The notes beneath the pieces were generated by a model that ran no database searches, had not been told where the DNA came from, and was given only the letters and a program-made list of their open reading frames with translations. Shown here piece after piece: positions 34,181-46,430 of a DNA stretch of 64,000 bases (its first letter is position 1; every line of letters starts with the position of its first letter). The stretch covers positions 119,294 to 183,293 of the forward strand of contig NW_026016851.1 of the NCBI RefSeq assembly GCF_020379485.1. The letters run 5' to 3'. This DNA comes from Brassica napus (lineage: Eukaryota > Streptophyta > Magnoliopsida > Brassicales > Brassicaceae). The position numbers and the translations under genes are program-made.

Positions 34181-36552
34181 CGTCCTGTGTGTACTTAACA
34201 GACAGCCCACGTGGGATAAAATCACCCAAACAGTCCACAGGAAGGGCCAGCGTGCTGAGTCCAAGGACCAACGTGCTGATATGTGTACTGAGGGACAGCC
34301 ACAACGTCCTGTGTGTGCTGACGGACACAGACGGACACACACACACAGCCACAGACGTCCTGTGTGTGCTGGCGGACACCCACGCACGTCCTATGTGTAC
34401 TGAACAGACAGCCCACGAGGGCCAAAATCACCCGAACAGTCCGCAAGAAGGGTCAGCGTGCGGAGTCAAAGGACACACGTGCTGATATGTGTACTGATGG
34501 ACAGCCACAGACGTCATGTGTGTTCTGAGAGACACACACGGACACACACACACAGCCACGAACGTCCTGTGTGTGCTGACGGACACACACGAACGTCCAG
34601 TGTGTGCTGACGGACACCCACAGACGTCCTGTGTGTACTGAACAGACAGCCCACGTGGGCCAAAATCACCCAAACAGTCCACGGGAAGGGCCAGCGTGCT
34701 GAGTCCAAGGACCAGCGTGCTGATATGTATACTGATGGACAGCCACGGACGTCATGTGTGTGCTGACGGACACACACGGACCGCCACGGACGTCCTGTGT
34801 GTGCTGGCGGACACCCACGGACGTCCTGTGTGTACTGAACAGATAGCCCACGTGGGCCAAAATCACCCAAACAGTCCACAGAAAGGGCCAGCGTGCAGAG
34901 TCCAAGGACCAACGTGCTGATATGTGTACTGATGGACAGCCACAGACGTCTGGTGTGTGCTGACGGACACACACGGACAGCCACGGACGTCCTGTGTATG
35001 CTTACGGACACACACGGACGTCCTGTGTGTGCTGACCGACACCACGAACGTCCTGTGTGTTCTGACAGACACACACGGACACACACGGATGTCATGTGTG
35101 TGCTGACAGACAGCCACAAACAGCCCCGGACGTCCTGTGTGTGCTGGCGGACATCCATGGACGTCCTGTGTGTGCTGACGGACAGCCACAAACAGCCACA
35201 GACGTCCTGTGTGCTGGCGGACACCCACGGACGTCCTGTGTGTACTGAACAGACAGCCCACGTGGGATAAAATCACCCAAACAGTCCACGGGAAGGGCCA
35301 GCGTGCTGAGACCAAGGACCAACGTGCTGATATGTGTACTGACGGACAGCCACGGACGTCCTGTGTGTGTTGACGGACACAGATGGACACACACGGACAG
35401 CCACGACGTCCTGTGTGTGCTGGCGGACACCCACGGACGTCCTGTGTGTACTGAACAGACAGCCCACGAGGGCCAAAATCACCCGAACAGTCCACAGGAA
35501 GGGTCAGCGTGCGGAGTCCAAGGACCAACGTGCTTATATGTGTACTGATGGACAGCCACGGACGTCATGTGTGTGCTGACGGACACACACGTCCATACAC
35601 GTACAGCCACGAATGTCCTGTGTGTGCTGACGGACAGACACAGACAGACACGGATGTCCTGTGTGTGCTGACGAACACCCACTGACGTCCTGTGTGTGCT
35701 GACGGACACCCACGGACGTTCTGTGTGTGCTGACAGACACACACAGACGTCCTGTGTGTGCTGACGGACAGCCACAAACAGCCACGGACGTCCTGTGTGT
35801 GCTGGCGGACACCCACGGACGTCCTGTGTGTACTGAACAGACAGCCCACGAGGGCCAAAATTACCTGAACAGTCCACAGGAAGGGTCAGTGTGCGGAGTC
35901 AAAGGACCAACGTGCTGATATGTGTACTGATGGACAGCCACAGACGTCATGTGTGTGCTGACAGACACACACGGACACACACGCACAGCCACGAACGTCC
36001 TGTGTGTGCTGACGGACACACACAGACGTCCTGTGTGTGCTGACGGACTCCCACAGACGTCCTGTGTGTACTTAACAGACAGCCCACGTGGGTCAAAATC
36101 ACCCAAACAGTCCACGGGAAGGGCCAGCGTACTGAGTCCAAGGACCAGCGTGCTGATATGTATACTGATGGACAGCCATGGACGTCCTGTGTGTGCTGAC
36201 GGACACACACGGACCGCCACGGACGTCCTGTGTGTGCTGGCGGACACCCACGGACGTCCTGTGTGTACTGAACATGTAGCCCACGTGGGCCAAAATCACC
36301 CAAACAGTCCACGGGAAGGGCCAGCGTGCAGAGTCCAAGGACCAACGTGCTGATATGTGAACTGATGGACAGCCACAGACGTCCTGTGTGTGCTGACGGA
36401 CACACACGTACAGCCACGGACGTCCTGTGTATGCTTACCGACATCCACGAACATCCTGTGTGTGCTGACAGACACACACGGACACACACGGATGTCCTGT
36501 GTGTGCTGACAGACAACCACAAACAGCCACGGATGTCCTGTGTGTGCTGGCG
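34181..36552. repeat. Satellite array, segment 3
   Basis: It continues the monomer interrupted at 26090: ACGGACGTCC joins TGTGTGTACTTAACAG across element B. Header variants are the same as in segment 2. Ends at GTGCTGGCG, where element C is inserted. Confidence 0.94.
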
Positions 36553-39489
36553 TGTCACGCCCCCAATCCTGGAAAGGATTGTCGGGACGGCCATGGTTCG
36601 AGGAAACGTACAAGCCAGTCTTAGGACATCAAGGCAAGCGTTCCATGGTCGAGAAAGAAGGTTAAGGACATAAGGAAACTTAGACTTAACCTTATACAAG
36701 CTAAGAGACAGCTAGGACGAGTAAGACGGTAACTGGACGAAGTGGACGAGTAGCTCGGCCAGCTCAATGAAGCTAGGTTTAGTTCACTCCAGCTCAGTCC
36801 CTACTAAGTCAGCTCCACTAGCTGGACTACTATCTCACCCAGCTGAGGCAGCTGAGAGTCAGCTCACCTCAGCTAGACGGACTGTTCGGGATTTAGGCCG
36901 ATGGTCCGGGTCCGGGTCAGTGACAGGCTGTGAGGTCCGGCCATGAGGCCATGGGCTGTTGGGTCTTTGGGCAAGGCCGTGGGCTAAGTCCAGGAGGCTT
37001 GGGGCGTGGGTTGGGCTTATGACCGACCCCAAACCCAATCAGAAAGGGCGAAGGGATGCAAGTGGCCGAAAGGGGACAACCCTTGGCCGATGGTGCCCAT
37101 TCGCTAGCAAGTTGTGCCTGTTCGTGGGGCAAGACTTACCCCCTCGTTTTCTATAAATATGGGGGCTCTCTGGTCGATTTCATTATCCAATTCCAGAGTA
37201 AAATACTCATGGAAAAACGTAGAGAGAGAGAGAGAGAGAGTTCTGGCCAAGAGATCGGCCGGAAAAGGGCCGGTCGTGGTGGTTTTTATCTCCGGCAAGG
37301 AGAACGGTTTAGGAGAGAGGAGGCCGTGTGTTATGAATACCCAAGGCGTAGAGAAGGGTCTGGAGAAGGACTCGAAAGCCGTGGTTCAGTATGATAGGGT
37401 CAGTGGGGTAACCACCGACTCATCGGCTAAAACAATCGGACAGTCTGAACCGGTCTAGCCATGGGCGTTTGGATTGTGTCCTATTCTTCTTATTCTTTTC
37501 ATCCAATTCTTCTTCTACTCCTTCTTTACATTGGCGTGGCCTTGTTGATGTGTTGGGATTGGTTATAACCGTGGTTCTGGTTGAGTAATGAAGTCGCGGT
37601 CCATAACCGTCGAGTTAGGAGCGCGCATGGTTTAAACTGGCCTCAGGTGATCCGATTGGATAGGGGCGGTTCTGTTCTGAACGGTTGCAACCCTTCCCTG
37701 AACAGTCACAATGGTTCATGACTTGTGTAGGTTAAGGCGTGGTCCTTTGGCCATAGGGCGGACACACGCACGGACCAGACAGTCCATACGGACGGTTAGG
37801 TCAAACGGTTGGAGCATCTGAATGGGTGCGAGATGCCAAGGGTCATGAGTTGCCAAGAGGCACGAGTGTCCAAAGGGTACTAGTTCCCAAAGGGTACTAG
37901 TTCCCAAAGGGTGTGAGTTCCAAACGGTGCCGTTGGTTCAAGGCTTAGGCCGAACCAGGTGGACAGTCCGCGGCTGCATAGTCGAACGGCGGACGGTTAG
38001 TTTAACCGGAGTGTTGTGTCGCAAGGTCTGATTGGTTGCAAGGCAATCCGGTTTGGTCTTGGGCCTTACTCTCTGGTATGGATCCAGGCTTTGGGTCGGA
38101 TCAGGTAAGAAGGTCTGTGAGCCTTTGGTCCAGACTTATAACTGGTCGATCGCACCTAGATCTTAACCAGACGGTTAGACGGGACTATGGACGATCCGGC
38201 TATGGTTGGATGGCTTTAGCCGAAAAGGCTAAGTGGGATATCTTACAATAAACCTTGGGTTGGTGAGTAGGATAGGCGCCATATGCATTATGTAGGGCGT
38301 AGACCCACATGATGGCAATGGAAGGCCGGTTATATCAGTACCTGCTAAGTAGACGATGGCTTATCAAGTCTGGCTGTCGGATCATGTTTCATGACGATGG
38401 TTCGATGGCCGAGCACTAGTATGGATATTCAGGTTGCTGGAGTAAGAGTATTGATGTGATGCTTCTAGATATCAACCTTGGTGTTGATAGCTTCGAGATT
38501 GGCTAAGAGTCATGACGAAGTGTATGGCTAGTACTATGTGTCGTAGACCATAGATACTGAGCCTAAGTGTGATTGTTCAAGGAAGGCCGTGTAAGATCTG
38601 ATCATGGTTGAGTATGGACGACCTGACCTCTGAATGATGGTTCAAGGTGTCGGAACTAATCTGATTAAGGAATGCATCGTTTGGTATGAACAAATCATAT
38701 ATGTTGTTTGGGTTAAGTCCCAAAGCCGGTCAGGCCAGATGATGACTCATCAGTTCCAAGTCATGTGAGGATGGTTGGTTGATTGACTTAGGATCTAATG
38801 AGATTTGTCAGTCCAGAATATGGATTGGGTACTATTGCCTATATGGCAAGGGGATGTTTGAGTGTGCATGAGCCGAGAAAGGCCAGATGCAAACCCTTAT
38901 CCTTTCAAAGACTTCTCAAAGATTACTTATGTCTGTGGGGATGGTTGGTTGAATGACTAAGTACCTAGGGGAGTTGTTTGATGCAGGAATCAAGATAAGG
39001 ACCTTAAGTAAGATCATTGAGTGATCGTGGTCCAGCTGTCAAGCAAGAGCAATTCGAGTCAATGGAGGGCCAATGAGCTAATAAGCTCCGTAGATGTGGC
39101 AAAGGTATGATCTAGCATTTACTTATGTAGATCTAGATAGAATGTTTTAGGGGAATGGAACCTCAGAATTGTATGGCTTGGTTTGGGTTTAGGATTGACC
39201 TTTAAGCTAATTGGTAGTTGAGTAAACTGACCAAGGCTAAGGTGATTCGACCAGACAAGTGTTAGATTGGTTTTAGACCAATGGTTAACTACAGAATAAT
39301 CCACTGCGTATCTGTTGAAAGGATCTAGGCTATTAATGACTAGGGAAGTCTTTAGCTAAGATCTAAGTTAGCCCTCGCCTTTAGGCGATATTATAAATAA
39401 AGGGCGAAAATTAAGAGGTTCGGCCAGGAAGTGGACCGAGCGACGTGAGGCATCGACCGCGGCCTAGGCTGCCGGGATCGGGTCTTACA
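36553..39489 (+). mobile_element. Element C 5' LTR (2,937 bp)
   Basis: TGTCACGCCC to GGGTCTTACA. Near the start CAATCCT and AGGATTG form a small hairpin. It has an AGCT-rich U3 zone, TATA box at 37152-37159, (AG)10 at 37221-37240, and a short ATG exon at 37333-37398 (22 codons starting MNTQGVEKGL) ending AGG|GTCAGT in phase 0. Unlike A and D types, I find no closed exon 2: the candidate acceptor near 38987 is followed by a stop at the fourth codon. Confidence 0.9.
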
Positions 39490-39492
39490 AGT

Positions 39493-39504
39493 TGGTATCA
39501 GAGC
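39493..39504 (+). other. Primer-binding site, element C
   Basis: TGGTATCAGAGC, 3 bp after the LTR end, intact. Confidence 0.92.
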
Positions 39505-40374
39505 ATGCTTGATCCTGTTTAGGACAACGCTCTAAGATGTTGTGTTCCATACCGAAGTTATTTCCAAAACTATGATGACTATGAAACCTTAGTTGGGGTG
39601 AGCCAAGAAAGAGTTGAGGTAAGCTAGGGTATCATGCTTGTAAATGTGGGAATTCTAAGATGAACCAGCTTAGCCAAGATACATTTTCCAAGGCCAAGAA
39701 CCTAAAAACAGAAAGGTTGGTCGATCTAGTATTTATAAGTAATAGACGGGTTGGAAGGGATGGAAGCAATGCAAGACTTGTTTATGGATGACCTAAACAA
39801 GGGAAGTAACATGAACCAGAGAGTGGCTTAGGTTGAAATAAAGGTGCAGCATTCTACTGAAGTTAAGTGTTATCCCTTGATGGCCGTTCATAATAAATAA
39901 AGCATATGCAATGTTATATCTGACTCAAAGGAGACACTACATGACCAGTACACGAGTGGACTTGTGATCAGATGGATCAGCTAGGACTCGGTATAAGTCA
40001 AGGTAGGTTTCCTTAGATCTAGTAGGATGGAATGAATCAATTCCAATCTGAATCTGTCCAAGGAAAGAATGAGGAAACTCATGATGTTCGTTCCAATCAA
40101 TGTAAGAACATGATCTTAACTACCGTAGTATAATGGGGATTGAGGTATATTAAAATTGCTCTTGTGAATGGTGTGAGCATTCGCAAAAGTAAGACGCCTT
40201 GGAGAATGGTATGGGACGTTTTCCAAGTGTGTGGTCAAACCGAGATCTTACTCATCTAGGTATCCACTGGAACTGGAAGTATTGAAGTTATTGGCAATGC
40301 CATGAGGGATGTTATGGGACGTTCTTTGTGGTGTGGTCATGCACTGAGATAGTTTCCACAAGTGGATTTGTGGT
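39505..40374 (+). other. Element C interior, no gene visible
   Basis: Between the PBS and the protease remnant I see no open frame of note and no recognisable gag. Stops are frequent in all frames. It is presumably decayed gag or unrelated filler. Confidence 0.5.
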
Positions 40375-41170
40375 GTGGAAACACACGTACTTTTCGACAC
40401 AGAGGCTACACATAGTTTTGTGAGTCCGGGACTGGTCGGAAAGAGTCTGTTCTGTCTGAGTTCTGGGGATTATTCGAGACTAGTGAGGGCAGCCGGTGGG
40501 CAAATTATGCATTCACTAGGGCTCATGAAAAATATCCCGGTGTGGATCCAGGAGAGAAATCTGCCTGTAGATCTGATCGAGAAAAATATCCACGCGCCTA
40601 CAGAATCACGAGATGATCCTAGGCATGAATCTGGTTGGGAAAGTATCGGGCCACTCTCGATTGCCACAAAGTTCGTGTGCAATTGGAGACTGGAGCTCAC
40701 CCGATCCAGTACCAAAGTCTGAGTCTGAGTCCGGCTCTAAGGAAAGTAGGGGTGTCAGTAGTCCAAGTGAATTGGATGCTTAGACAGGTTGTGAAGTATT
40801 TTTGACCACAACTACCACTACGGAGCACGGCAATTCTGTTGATCTGTCTGGGATCTCGTTGGTATCGAGATCCATTGTCTGAGTCCGGCTTTAAGGAAAG
40901 TAGTGGTGTCAGCATTCCGTGTGGATCGGATGCTTAGACGGGATTGTGAAGTATTTTTTTGACCACAATTACCACTATGGAGCGCGGCAAATTCTGGTGA
41001 TCTAAAAGATCTGTTTGAGGACCCATTGGTGTCTGAGTTCCCAGATGTGTTCCGTTCGCTACAGAGTCTCCCCTCTGGTAGGTCGGATCCATTTATGATT
41101 GAACTGGAACCAGGGACAGCACCACTGTCCTAGAGTCTGTTTCTTTCGGCTCCGACTGAGATGGCAGAGC
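40375..41170 (+). pseudogene. Protease and early-RT remnant in element C
   Basis: The first about 70 residues match the element A/B protease ([17 protein letters not shown]), with the catalytic DTG changed to DTE. Then come frameshifted scraps of the linker (PIQYQSL) and the conserved [17 protein letters not shown] segment before RT, with a partial local duplication near 40720-40940 ('gtctgagtccggct' occurs twice). The RT catalytic part is absent. Not functional. Confidence 0.85.
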
Positions 41171-42141
41171 CGAAGTTGACCACGTCCGAGAGAGGACCAT
41201 GGTCGCAGTACAACCAAGTCGGAGTTTGACCTAAGGTTGAGAATGATCAAGTCCAAAAAAAAAGGACGAGGATCAGCCCACGACCTATTCGGAGATGGAC
41301 CTATGGTCGGGGTGAAACGGTCGAGTCCCTGAGTGGACCAGAACCAGAGTACGATCGAGTCCAAGGAAGGACCAGGATCGAATTATGACAAAGTCCAGTG
41401 AAGGATAGAAGTCAAGTCTGAGGCGTTTTTAGTCTGGAGGGACAAAGATCGCAATGTGGCCAAGCCTGAAAAGGTTGTGGCCGGTTAAGGGGATGATCCA
41501 GTACGTTGTGGCTGAGGTCATGAGCCTTATTGTCCATGAAGGACAAAAGAACCATAATAATCTGTTAGGACTCGTTGTAGGACGAGCAGCCTAAAGATTA
41601 GAACAAGTTCGTGAGGACTTGACTGGTACATCGAGTGGTGTGGGGATTGGCCAAATCTACTAAGGCTCGAGTATGCAGCATGTTCCTAGGGACTGATTAT
41701 GATCTAGTCTTGGACTATGATCAGAGAAAGAATAAAATCTGAAGAAGATGCTATTCAAAGGAAAGACATAGACTTGTTGGATACTAGGACCGCAACCTGG
41801 AGATTTCGGCCAGTGACACAAGGAATGTCTTTGGATGGATTTTCAAGTATCACTTGAATGGGTGCTTGATGGACCCTCGACTGTGGTCAAAGTAGACAAG
41901 TAAGGGTGCCATCAGCGAAACCAGAAAGGACCACTTGATAGGATTTTTGTGGTTAAATCCTTATCAAGTGGGGGAGACTTGTACAACGATGGTCAAAGGA
42001 AAATTGATCAACGAAGTGGTGATTCGGTGGTTTTAATCAAGCTTGTTCTATTCTCTGATCAAGACTAGAATAATTTTGTTTGGAATATTTTGTCTTGGGA
42101 CAAGGTATAATCATCACCGGATTCGAGGACGAATCCATTAC
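41171..42141 (+). other. Element C 3' interior, non-coding
   Basis: No gene seen. There are several loosely repeated 'gtccgagagaggaccatgg'-like phrases. A second polypurine-like tract (AAGTGGGGGAGACTTGT, 41966-41982) stands about 175 bp before the real one and is followed by TGTAC, so it is a duplicate or fossil tract. Confidence 0.6.
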
Positions 42142-42153
42142 AAGTGGGGGAGA
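42142..42153 (+). other. Polypurine tract, element C
   Basis: AAGTGGGGGAGA lies just before the 3' LTR start at 42156. Confidence 0.88.
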
Positions 42154-42820
42154 CTTGTCACGCCCCCAATCCTGGAAAGGATTGTCGGGACGGCCATGGT
42201 TCGAGGAAACGTACAAGCCAGTCTTAGGACATCAAGGCAAGCGTTCCATGGTCGAGAAAGATGGTTAAGGACATAAGGAAACTTAGACTTAACCTTATAC
42301 AAGCTAAGAGACAGCTAGGACGAGTAAGACGGTAACTGGACGAAGTAGACGAGTAGCTCGGCCAGCTCAATGAAGCTAGGTTTGGTTCACTCCAGCTCAG
42401 TCCCTACTAAGTCAGCTCCACTAGCTGGACTACTAGCTCACCCAGCTGAGGCAGCTGAGAGTCAGCTCACCTCAGCTAGACGGACTGTTCGGGCTTTAGG
42501 CCGATGGTCCGGGTCCGGGTCAGTGGCCGGCTGTGAGGTCCGGCCATGAGGCCATGGGCTGTTGGGTCTTTGGGCAAGGCCGTGGGCTAAGTCCAGGAGG
42601 CTTGGGGCGTGGGTTGGGCTTATGACCGACCCCAAACCCAATCAGAAAGGGAGAAGGGATGGAAATGGCCGAAAGGGGACAACCCTTGGCCGATGGTGCC
42701 CATTCGCTAGCAAGTCTGCCTGTTCGTGGGGCAAGACTTACCCCCTCGTTTTCTATAAATATGGGGGCTCTCTGGTCGATTTCATTATCCAATTCCAGAG
42801 TAAAATACTCATGGAAAAAC

Positions 42821-42857
<37 letters not shown>

Positions 42858-44959
42858 GCCAAGAGATCGGCCGAAAAAGGGCCGGTCGTGGTGGTTTTGT
42901 ATCTCCGGCAAGGAGAACGGTTTAGGAGAGAGGAGGCCGTGTGTTATGAATACCCAAGGCGTAGAGAAGGGTCTGGAGAAGGACTCGAAAGCCGTGGTTC
43001 AGTCTGATAGGGTCAGTGGGGTAACCACCGACTCATCGGCTAAGACAATCGGACAGTCTGAACCGGTCTAGCCATGGGCGTTTGGATTGTGTCCTATTCT
43101 TCTTATTCTTTTCATCCAATTCTTCTTCTACTCCTTCTGTACATTGGCTTGGCCTTGTTGATGTGTTGGGTTTGGTTATAACCGTGGTTCTGGTTGAGTA
43201 ATGAAGTCGCGGTCCATAACCGTCGAGTTAGGCGCGCGCATGGTCTAAACCGGCCTCAGGTGATCCGATTGGATAGGGGCGGTTCTGTTCTGAACGGTTT
43301 CAACCCTTCCCTGAACAGTCACAATGGTTCATGACTTGTGTAGGTTAAGGCGTGGTCCTTTGGCCATAGGCCGGACACACGCACGGACCAGACAGTCCAT
43401 ATGGACGGTTAGGTCGAATTGGAGTATCTGAATGGGTGCGAGATGCCAAGGGTCATGAGTTGCCAAGAGGCACGAGTGTCCAAAGGGTACTAGTTCCCAA
43501 AGGGTGTGAGTTCCAAACGGTGCCATTGGTTCAAGGCTTAGGCCGAACCAAGTGGACAGTCCGCGGCTGCATAGTCGAACGGACGGACGGTTAGTTTAAC
43601 CGGAGTGTTGTGTCGCAAGGTCTGATTGGTTGCAAGGCAATCCGGATTGGTTGTAAGGCAATCCTGTTTGGTCTTGGGCCTTACTCTCTGGTATGGATCC
43701 AGGCTTTGGGTCGGATCAGGTAAGAAGGTCCGTGAGCCTTTGGGCCGACTTATAACTGGTCGATCGCACCTAGATCTTAACCAGACGGTTAGACGACACT
43801 ATGGATGATCCGGCTATGGTTGGATGGCTTTAGCCGCAAAGGCTAAGTGGGATATCTTACAATAAACCTTGGGTTGGTGAGTAGGATAGGCGCCATATGC
43901 ATTATGTAGGGCGTAGACCCACATGATGGCAATGGAAGGCCGGTTATATCAGTACCTGCTAAGTAGACGATGGCTTATCAAGTCTGGTGGTCGGATCATG
44001 TTTCATGACGATGGTTCGATGGCCGAGCACTAGTATGGATAGTCACGTTGCTGGAGTAAGAGTATTGATGTGATGCTTCTAGATATCAACCTTGGTGTTG
44101 ATAGCTTCGAGATTGGCTAAGAGTCATGACGAAGTGTATGGCTAGTACTATGAGTCGTAGACCATAGATACTGAGCCTAAGTGTGATTGTTCAAGGAAGG
44201 CCGTGTAAGATCTGATCATGGTTGAGTATGGACGACCTGACCTCTGAATGATGGTTCAAGGTGTCGGAACTAATCTGATTAAGGAATGCATCGTTTGGTA
44301 TGAGCAAATCATATATGTTGTTTGGGTTAAGTCCCAAAGCCGGTCAGGCCAGATGATGACTCATCAGTTCCAAGTCATGTGAGGATGGTTGGTTGATTGA
44401 CTTAGGATCTAATGAGATTTGTCAGTCCAGAATATGGATTGGGTACTATTGCCTATATGGCAAGGGGATGTTTGAGTGTGCATGAGCCGAGAAAGGCCAG
44501 ATGCAAACCCTAATCCTTTCAAAGACTTCTCAAAGATTACTTATGTCTGTGGGGATGGTTGGTTGAATGACTAAGTACCTAGGGGAGTTGTTTGATGCAG
44601 GAATCAAGATAAGGACCTTAAGTAAGATCCTTGAGTGATCGTGGTCCAGCTGTCAAGCAAGAGCAATTCGAGTCAATGGAGGACCAATGAGCTAATAAGC
44701 CCGTAGATGTGGCAAAGGTATGATCTAGCATTTACTTATGTAGATATAGATAGAATGGTTTAGGGGAATGGAACCTCAGAATTGTATGGCTTGGTTTGGG
44801 TTTAGGATTGACCTTTAAGCTAATTGGTAGTTGAGTAAACTGACCAAGGCTAAGGTGATTCGACCAGCCAAGTGTTAGATTGGTTTTAGACCAATGGTTA
44901 ACTACAGAATAATCCACTGCGTATCTGTTGAAAGGATCTAGGCTATTAATGACTAGGGA

Positions 44960-46282
44960 TGTAGCATCGCCGATCCTAGGTAGGATCGTTGGGACGAGCC
45001 ATGGTGCGAGGAGACGCACCAGACAGGTCATTTGGCCTAAGGACAAGCGTATCATGGCTCAAATAAGAAGGTTAAGGATATCAGGAAGCTGAGCCTTAAC
45101 CAGGATGGATGGAAGAAAGCTTAGGAGACTTGCCGAGTAATCTAGCAGCTGGATAAGGTCGGGTACAAGCTCAACCAGCTGGGGACAGTGTGAAACCAGA
45201 TCATACGGTCCTTGGTAGCTCACTGGAGCTGATAGGTTAGCTCACTCAGCTGAGGCCAGCTAGTGGCCAGCTCAACTCAGCTCGGTGAAGTGTTATGGTC
45301 CGGGCCGGCTTGGCCGGGTCATGGGCGGTTATGGGCTGGAGGGGTCTTGGCCTGAACCACCCAGGGTCCGTGGGGTCTTGGCCTTGGGCAAGGGACTCTG
45401 GAAAAGATTATGGGCCTGATTTTCGAACAGCCCAAAGGAAAGGAAGAGCAGTTGGGCGGTTACTCCCGAAAAGGTGCAAAGGGGCAGTTTTGTGCCCTTT
45501 CTCTTTAACTGCTTGGTCGATTTCTCCAGGGCAGTTGGGGTTGGCTTTCTCTATAAATAGAGAGTCCCTGGCACAGAAAATGGCACGAAATTCCTTAGGC
45601 AAAGCTCTGCCAAACTCATAAAAGAAAGAAAGAAAGAGAGAGACCGGCGGTTAGAGAAGAGAACCGTGTGTGGTGGTGTTGGCTTGCCGGCGTGTTCTGA
45701 GCGTGGGAAGGCCAGGCCGTGAAGATGGATACCAGACAAAAAGACAAGGAGAAGGAGAAGGAGAAGGACTTGCCTCCAGGGGAGAGAACGCCTAAGGTTA
45801 GTGGTGTAGACTGCAAGGAACGGCCCCGGGCCTGCGGATGATCCGTGCGGCCTTGCGGCCGGTTCTCTTGGCAGATGCATCCATTCTCTTTACTTCTTCT
45901 GGATCGCCTGTTCTACAGTGTGTTGTGATGTTATTGGTTTCAGGACCAGACTTGGACCGTGGTAAAGGAAAGGTACCGTGAAGTCTCAGGCCATGGGAAG
46001 ATGTGTGGTGTATGGGTCCTTGTTGATAAGCGTGTAGTATTGATAGCCTATTGTGCAACTTGTGAACTTATGATAGACTAAGTGTGTAAACTAGTAGATG
46101 AACTTATGAATGATGTATGGATCTCATTATGTTATATATATACAATCTGTTTGCCCCTTATGTTTGTTTGTCTTGAATGTTATACTCGAACCTCACCTAA
46201 AGGAACTCGGAATCATTGTATAAGAACGGATGTTAAGGCCGCGGTTCATGGTTGGGCTTAAGAGCCGGGAACGGGCCTTACA
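44960..46282 (+). mobile_element. Solo LTR of the D family, nested in element C (TSD AGGGA)
   Basis: 1,323 bp, TGTAGCATCG to GGCCTTACA, flanked by AGGGA at 44955-44959 and 46283-46287. No PBS or interior, hence a solo LTR left by recombination. Its similarity to 61220-62870 is clear (GGATCGTTGGGACGAGCC, the 'gcgtatcatggctca' stretch, the leader exons). TATA box at 45552-45559. It inserted after element C did. Confidence 0.95.
45725..46081 (+). CDS. LTR leader ORF, two predicted exons (solo D-type LTR)
   Basis: Exon 1 is 45725-45796: 24 codons, starting MDTRQKDKEK, ending CCTAAG|GTTAGT. Exon 2 is 45944-46081: acceptor GGTTTCAG, 45 codons, TAA. The intron would be only 147 bp. Both sites are phase 0; total 69 aa. 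Exon 2 carries TWTVV, R-E-x-S, M-C-G-x-W and LIAYCATCEL. It differs from the element D copy by about 15 codon changes and no indel, although this is a solo LTR. Function unknown. Confidence 0.5.
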
Positions 46283-46430
46283 AGGGAAGTCTTTAGCTAA
46301 GATCTAAGTTAGCCCTCGCCTTTAGGCGATATTATTAATAAAGGGCGAAAATTAAGAGGTTCGGCCAGGAAGTGGACCGAGCGACGTGAGGCATCGACCG
46401 CGGCCTAGGCAGCCGGGATCGGGTCTTACA

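Larger units (their letters stand above)
36553..46430 (+). mobile_element. Element C: long-LTR, non-autonomous retrotransposon with TSD
   Basis: 5' LTR 36553-39489 (2,937 bp); PBS 39493-39504; interior 2.67 kb with only decayed coding traces; polypurine tract; 3' LTR 42156-46430, interrupted by a solo LTR. The TSD is TGGCG (36548-36552 and 46431-46435). Its first ~700 bp resemble the A-type LTR, the rest is distinct. With LTRs longer than the interior and no working pol, it looks like a LARD-type passenger that would need enzymes from an A-like element. Confidence 0.92.
42156..46430 (+). mobile_element. Element C 3' LTR, split by a nested solo LTR
   Basis: The LTR is 42156-44959 plus 46288-46430, which equals 2,947 bp after removing the insert and one TSD copy. 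Against the 5' LTR the AG microsatellite has grown from 10 to 15 units (42823-42852). Exon-1-like ORF at 42946-43011 is intact. TATA box at 42754-42761. Confidence 0.9.

Noticed and set aside
38987..39010. Exon 2 of the leader ORF in the C-type LTR
   Set aside because: An acceptor-like TTTGATGCAG exists, but in the required phase a TAA follows within four codons in the 5' LTR copy, and in the related minus copy near 53090.
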